Below are positions 6,218 to 7,319 of a stretch of 7,319 bases of DNA, piece by piece (the stretch's first letter is position 1; each line of letters opens with the position of its first letter). The notes beneath the pieces were generated by a model. That model made no database searches. It was not told where the DNA came from and was given only the letters and a program-made list of their open reading frames with translations. The stretch covers positions 1-7,319 of the forward strand of contig JAICPP010000168.1 in assembly GCA_025929805.1 (NCBI GenBank), written 5' to 3'. The DNA comes from Gemmatimonadales bacterium (GTDB lineage Bacteria; Gemmatimonadota; Gemmatimonadetes; Gemmatimonadales; GWC2-71-9). The translations under genes were made by a program, and so were the position numbers.

Positions 6218-6791
6218 GCGGGCGGACCGGAGGACCGGCGGACTGGCGCTGGCATTGCTGCTGGCGGCCGTTGCTTCAGCACTGAGCGCCTGCGAGCGGG
6301 AGGAGCGGAACTTCCGGGGCATCCCCCGCGCGGCGTCCACCGGTATGCCCCCGGTTCGCCAGACCGAGCTCCAGCCGGGTCCGCCGGTACGGAATGCACC
6401 CGCCTACGGCCCCTATCAGGAAAACGCTTACGGTGTCTCCCAGGGCAAGACCCTCTATAACCAGTTCAACTGTTCCGGATGTCACTTTCAGGGTGGGGGT
6501 GGGATTGGTCCGCCGCTGATGGACGCCGATTGGATCTATGGAAGCCGTCCGGAGAACGTATTCGAGAGCATTACCGAGGGGCGTCCCAACGGCATGCCCT
6601 CGTACGGCGGGAAGATCGTCAACGACCAGGTCTGGCAGCTGGTGGCTTATGTGAGGTCTATGAGCGGCCTGCTCCGAAAAGACGTGGCCCCGGGCCGCTC
6701 TGACGACATGCAGGTGCGGCCGCAGGAGCAGTCCACTGACAAGGCAAAGCCGGTCCAGTCGGCAATCCCAAAATCCGCAGAGCTTCCCTGA
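6198..6791 (+). CDS. Lipoprotein mono-haem cytochrome c
   Basis: This 197-residue protein carries one haem c site: CSGCH (Cys92, Cys95, His96), with the likely axial methionine Met133 in NGMPSYGG and a closing helix VWQLVAYVRSMSG. The N-terminus is strongly basic (MRLRFRRRADRR), followed by a hydrophobic segment and a canonical lipobox L-S-A-C (Cys32), so it should be tethered to the membrane on the periplasmic side. Residues 33-80 are a Pro/Gly-rich linker, and residues 160-197 a polar, probably disordered tail. Its likely job is to accept electrons from the PQQ dehydrogenase encoded just upstream and hand them to the oxidase subunit encoded just downstream; this is inferred from position. 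ATG 6198 lies inside the dehydrogenase gene and has a GGGTGGG site (6184-6190) before it; GTG 6186 is an alternative with no gain. Its TGA overlaps the next ATG. Confidence 0.9.
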   Translation: MRLRFRRRADRRTGGLALALLLAAVASALSACEREERNFRGIPRAASTGMPPVRQTELQPGPPVRNAPAYGPYQENAYGVSQGKTLYNQFNCSGCHFQGGGGIGPPLMDADWIYGSRPENVFESITEGRPNGMPSYGGKIVNDQVWQLVAYVRSMSGLLRKDVAPGRSDDMQVRPQEQSTDKAKPVQSAIPKSAELP

Positions 6792-7319
6792 TGTTGTTGA
6801 ACCTCGGCTTCGCCATCGGTCAGCAGTCCCACTCAGCGCTGAACCCGGCGAGTCCTCAGACGCTGCTGGTCGACCGGCTGTGGGATGCCATGTACATCAC
6901 TGCGGCCGTGGTCTTCGTTTTGGTGGTGGCCGCCTTGCTCTGGGCTGCATTCCGGCGCCGGGATCCGGCAGAGGCTCCGGACGATGTCTCGAGAGAGCGG
7001 CCGCTCAAGGCTGCCGTGCTTCTCGCCACCGGGCTTACCATCGTCATTCTCTTCGGCTTCCTGATCTTCGACATCTCGGTCGGGCGGGCGATCACATCTA
7101 ACCCCGGCAAGGAGGCTCTGCAGATCCGAGTCACCGGCCACCAGTGGTGGTGGGAGGTGCAGTATCGCGACTCGCTGCCGCAGAACTGGGTGACCACCGC
7201 GAACGAGATCCACGTGCCAGTGGGACGGCCCGTGGTGTTCGAGCTGCGTTCGACTGATGTGATCCACAGCTTCTGGCCCCCCAATCTGAGTCCCAAGCGC
7301 GATCTGATTCCGGGCGACG
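6791..7319 (+). CDS. coxB: Cytochrome c oxidase subunit II, N-terminal part (3' end outside window)
   Basis: The frame runs from ATG 6791 to the window end (176 residues plus one base) with no stop. Subunit II takes electrons from cytochrome c at its CuA centre and passes them to subunit I. Two membrane helices are visible, about residues 31-54 and 73-97, joined by a short charged segment. Then comes the family motif GHQWWWEVQY (116-125), the aromatic patch that passes electrons from cytochrome c to CuA. DVIHSFWPPNL (156-166) holds His159, the first CuA ligand, and is followed by DLIPG. The remaining ligands (the Cys-x-Glu-x-Cys loop, His and Met) would lie beyond the window. The ATG shares one base with the cytochrome stop (TGATG), so the two are translationally coupled. 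There is no obvious cleaved signal peptide; the first 30 residues are a short periplasmic lead. Confidence 0.93.
   Translation, partial: MLLNLGFAIGQQSHSALNPASPQTLLVDRLWDAMYITAAVVFVLVVAALLWAAFRRRDPAEAPDDVSRERPLKAAVLLATGLTIVILFGFLIFDISVGRAITSNPGKEALQIRVTGHQWWWEVQYRDSLPQNWVTTANEIHVPVGRPVVFELRSTDVIHSFWPPNLSPKRDLIPGD

Noticed and set aside
4445..6340. A 631-residue open frame on the minus strand opposite the alcohol dehydrogenase and cytochrome genes
   Set aside because: Composition is typical of an antisense frame in GC-rich coding DNA, no family motifs are seen, and the plus-strand genes are unambiguous.

Overview
The window looks like chromosomal DNA from a high-GC, aerobic, Gram-negative-type bacterium, probably from soil. 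Three secreted products carry lipoprotein signal peptides, there is a PQQ alcohol dehydrogenase feeding a cytochrome c and a haem-copper oxidase, and starts are often GTG or TTG. The Thr/Asp-rich low-complexity lipoprotein and the type of cytochrome c/CoxB pair remind me of Gemmatimonadota. That placement is an impression from sequence style, not a demonstrated assignment. No rRNA, tRNA, CRISPR array, transposon or phage gene is visible.

Layout. Positions 2-532 (+) hold the 3' end of an acetoacetyl-CoA synthetase gene. Positions 699-1105 (+) hold a small Thr/Asp-rich lipoprotein gene whose reading frame is broken by an apparent one-base deletion, closed by a strong intrinsic terminator at 1131-1161. 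Positions 1200-1709 (+) encode a GNAT N-acetyltransferase. It converges, with a 2-bp gap, on a tryptophanase gene at 1712-3091 (-). Upstream of that, on the same strand, lies a manganese (non-haem) catalase gene at 3241-4182 (-). A 178-bp divergent intergenic region then separates these from a (+) strand cluster: a PQQ-dependent alcohol dehydrogenase (4361-6217), a lipoprotein cytochrome c (6198-6791) and the 5' part of cytochrome c oxidase subunit II (6791-7319, running off the window).

How the genes fit together. The last three genes overlap end to start and appear translationally coupled. They make biochemical sense as one short respiratory route: alcohol to PQQ, to a mono-haem cytochrome c, to the CuA site of a terminal oxidase, to O2. 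The dehydrogenase has the Asp-x-Asp pair (D345/D347) that marks lanthanide-dependent enzymes, and both it and the cytochrome look lipid-anchored. This cassette is the most interesting part of the window. The left part is a mix of metabolic genes (acetoacetate activation, tryptophan cleavage, H2O2 removal, an acetyltransferase) with no obvious common pathway. I see no evidence of an entirely new kind of system.
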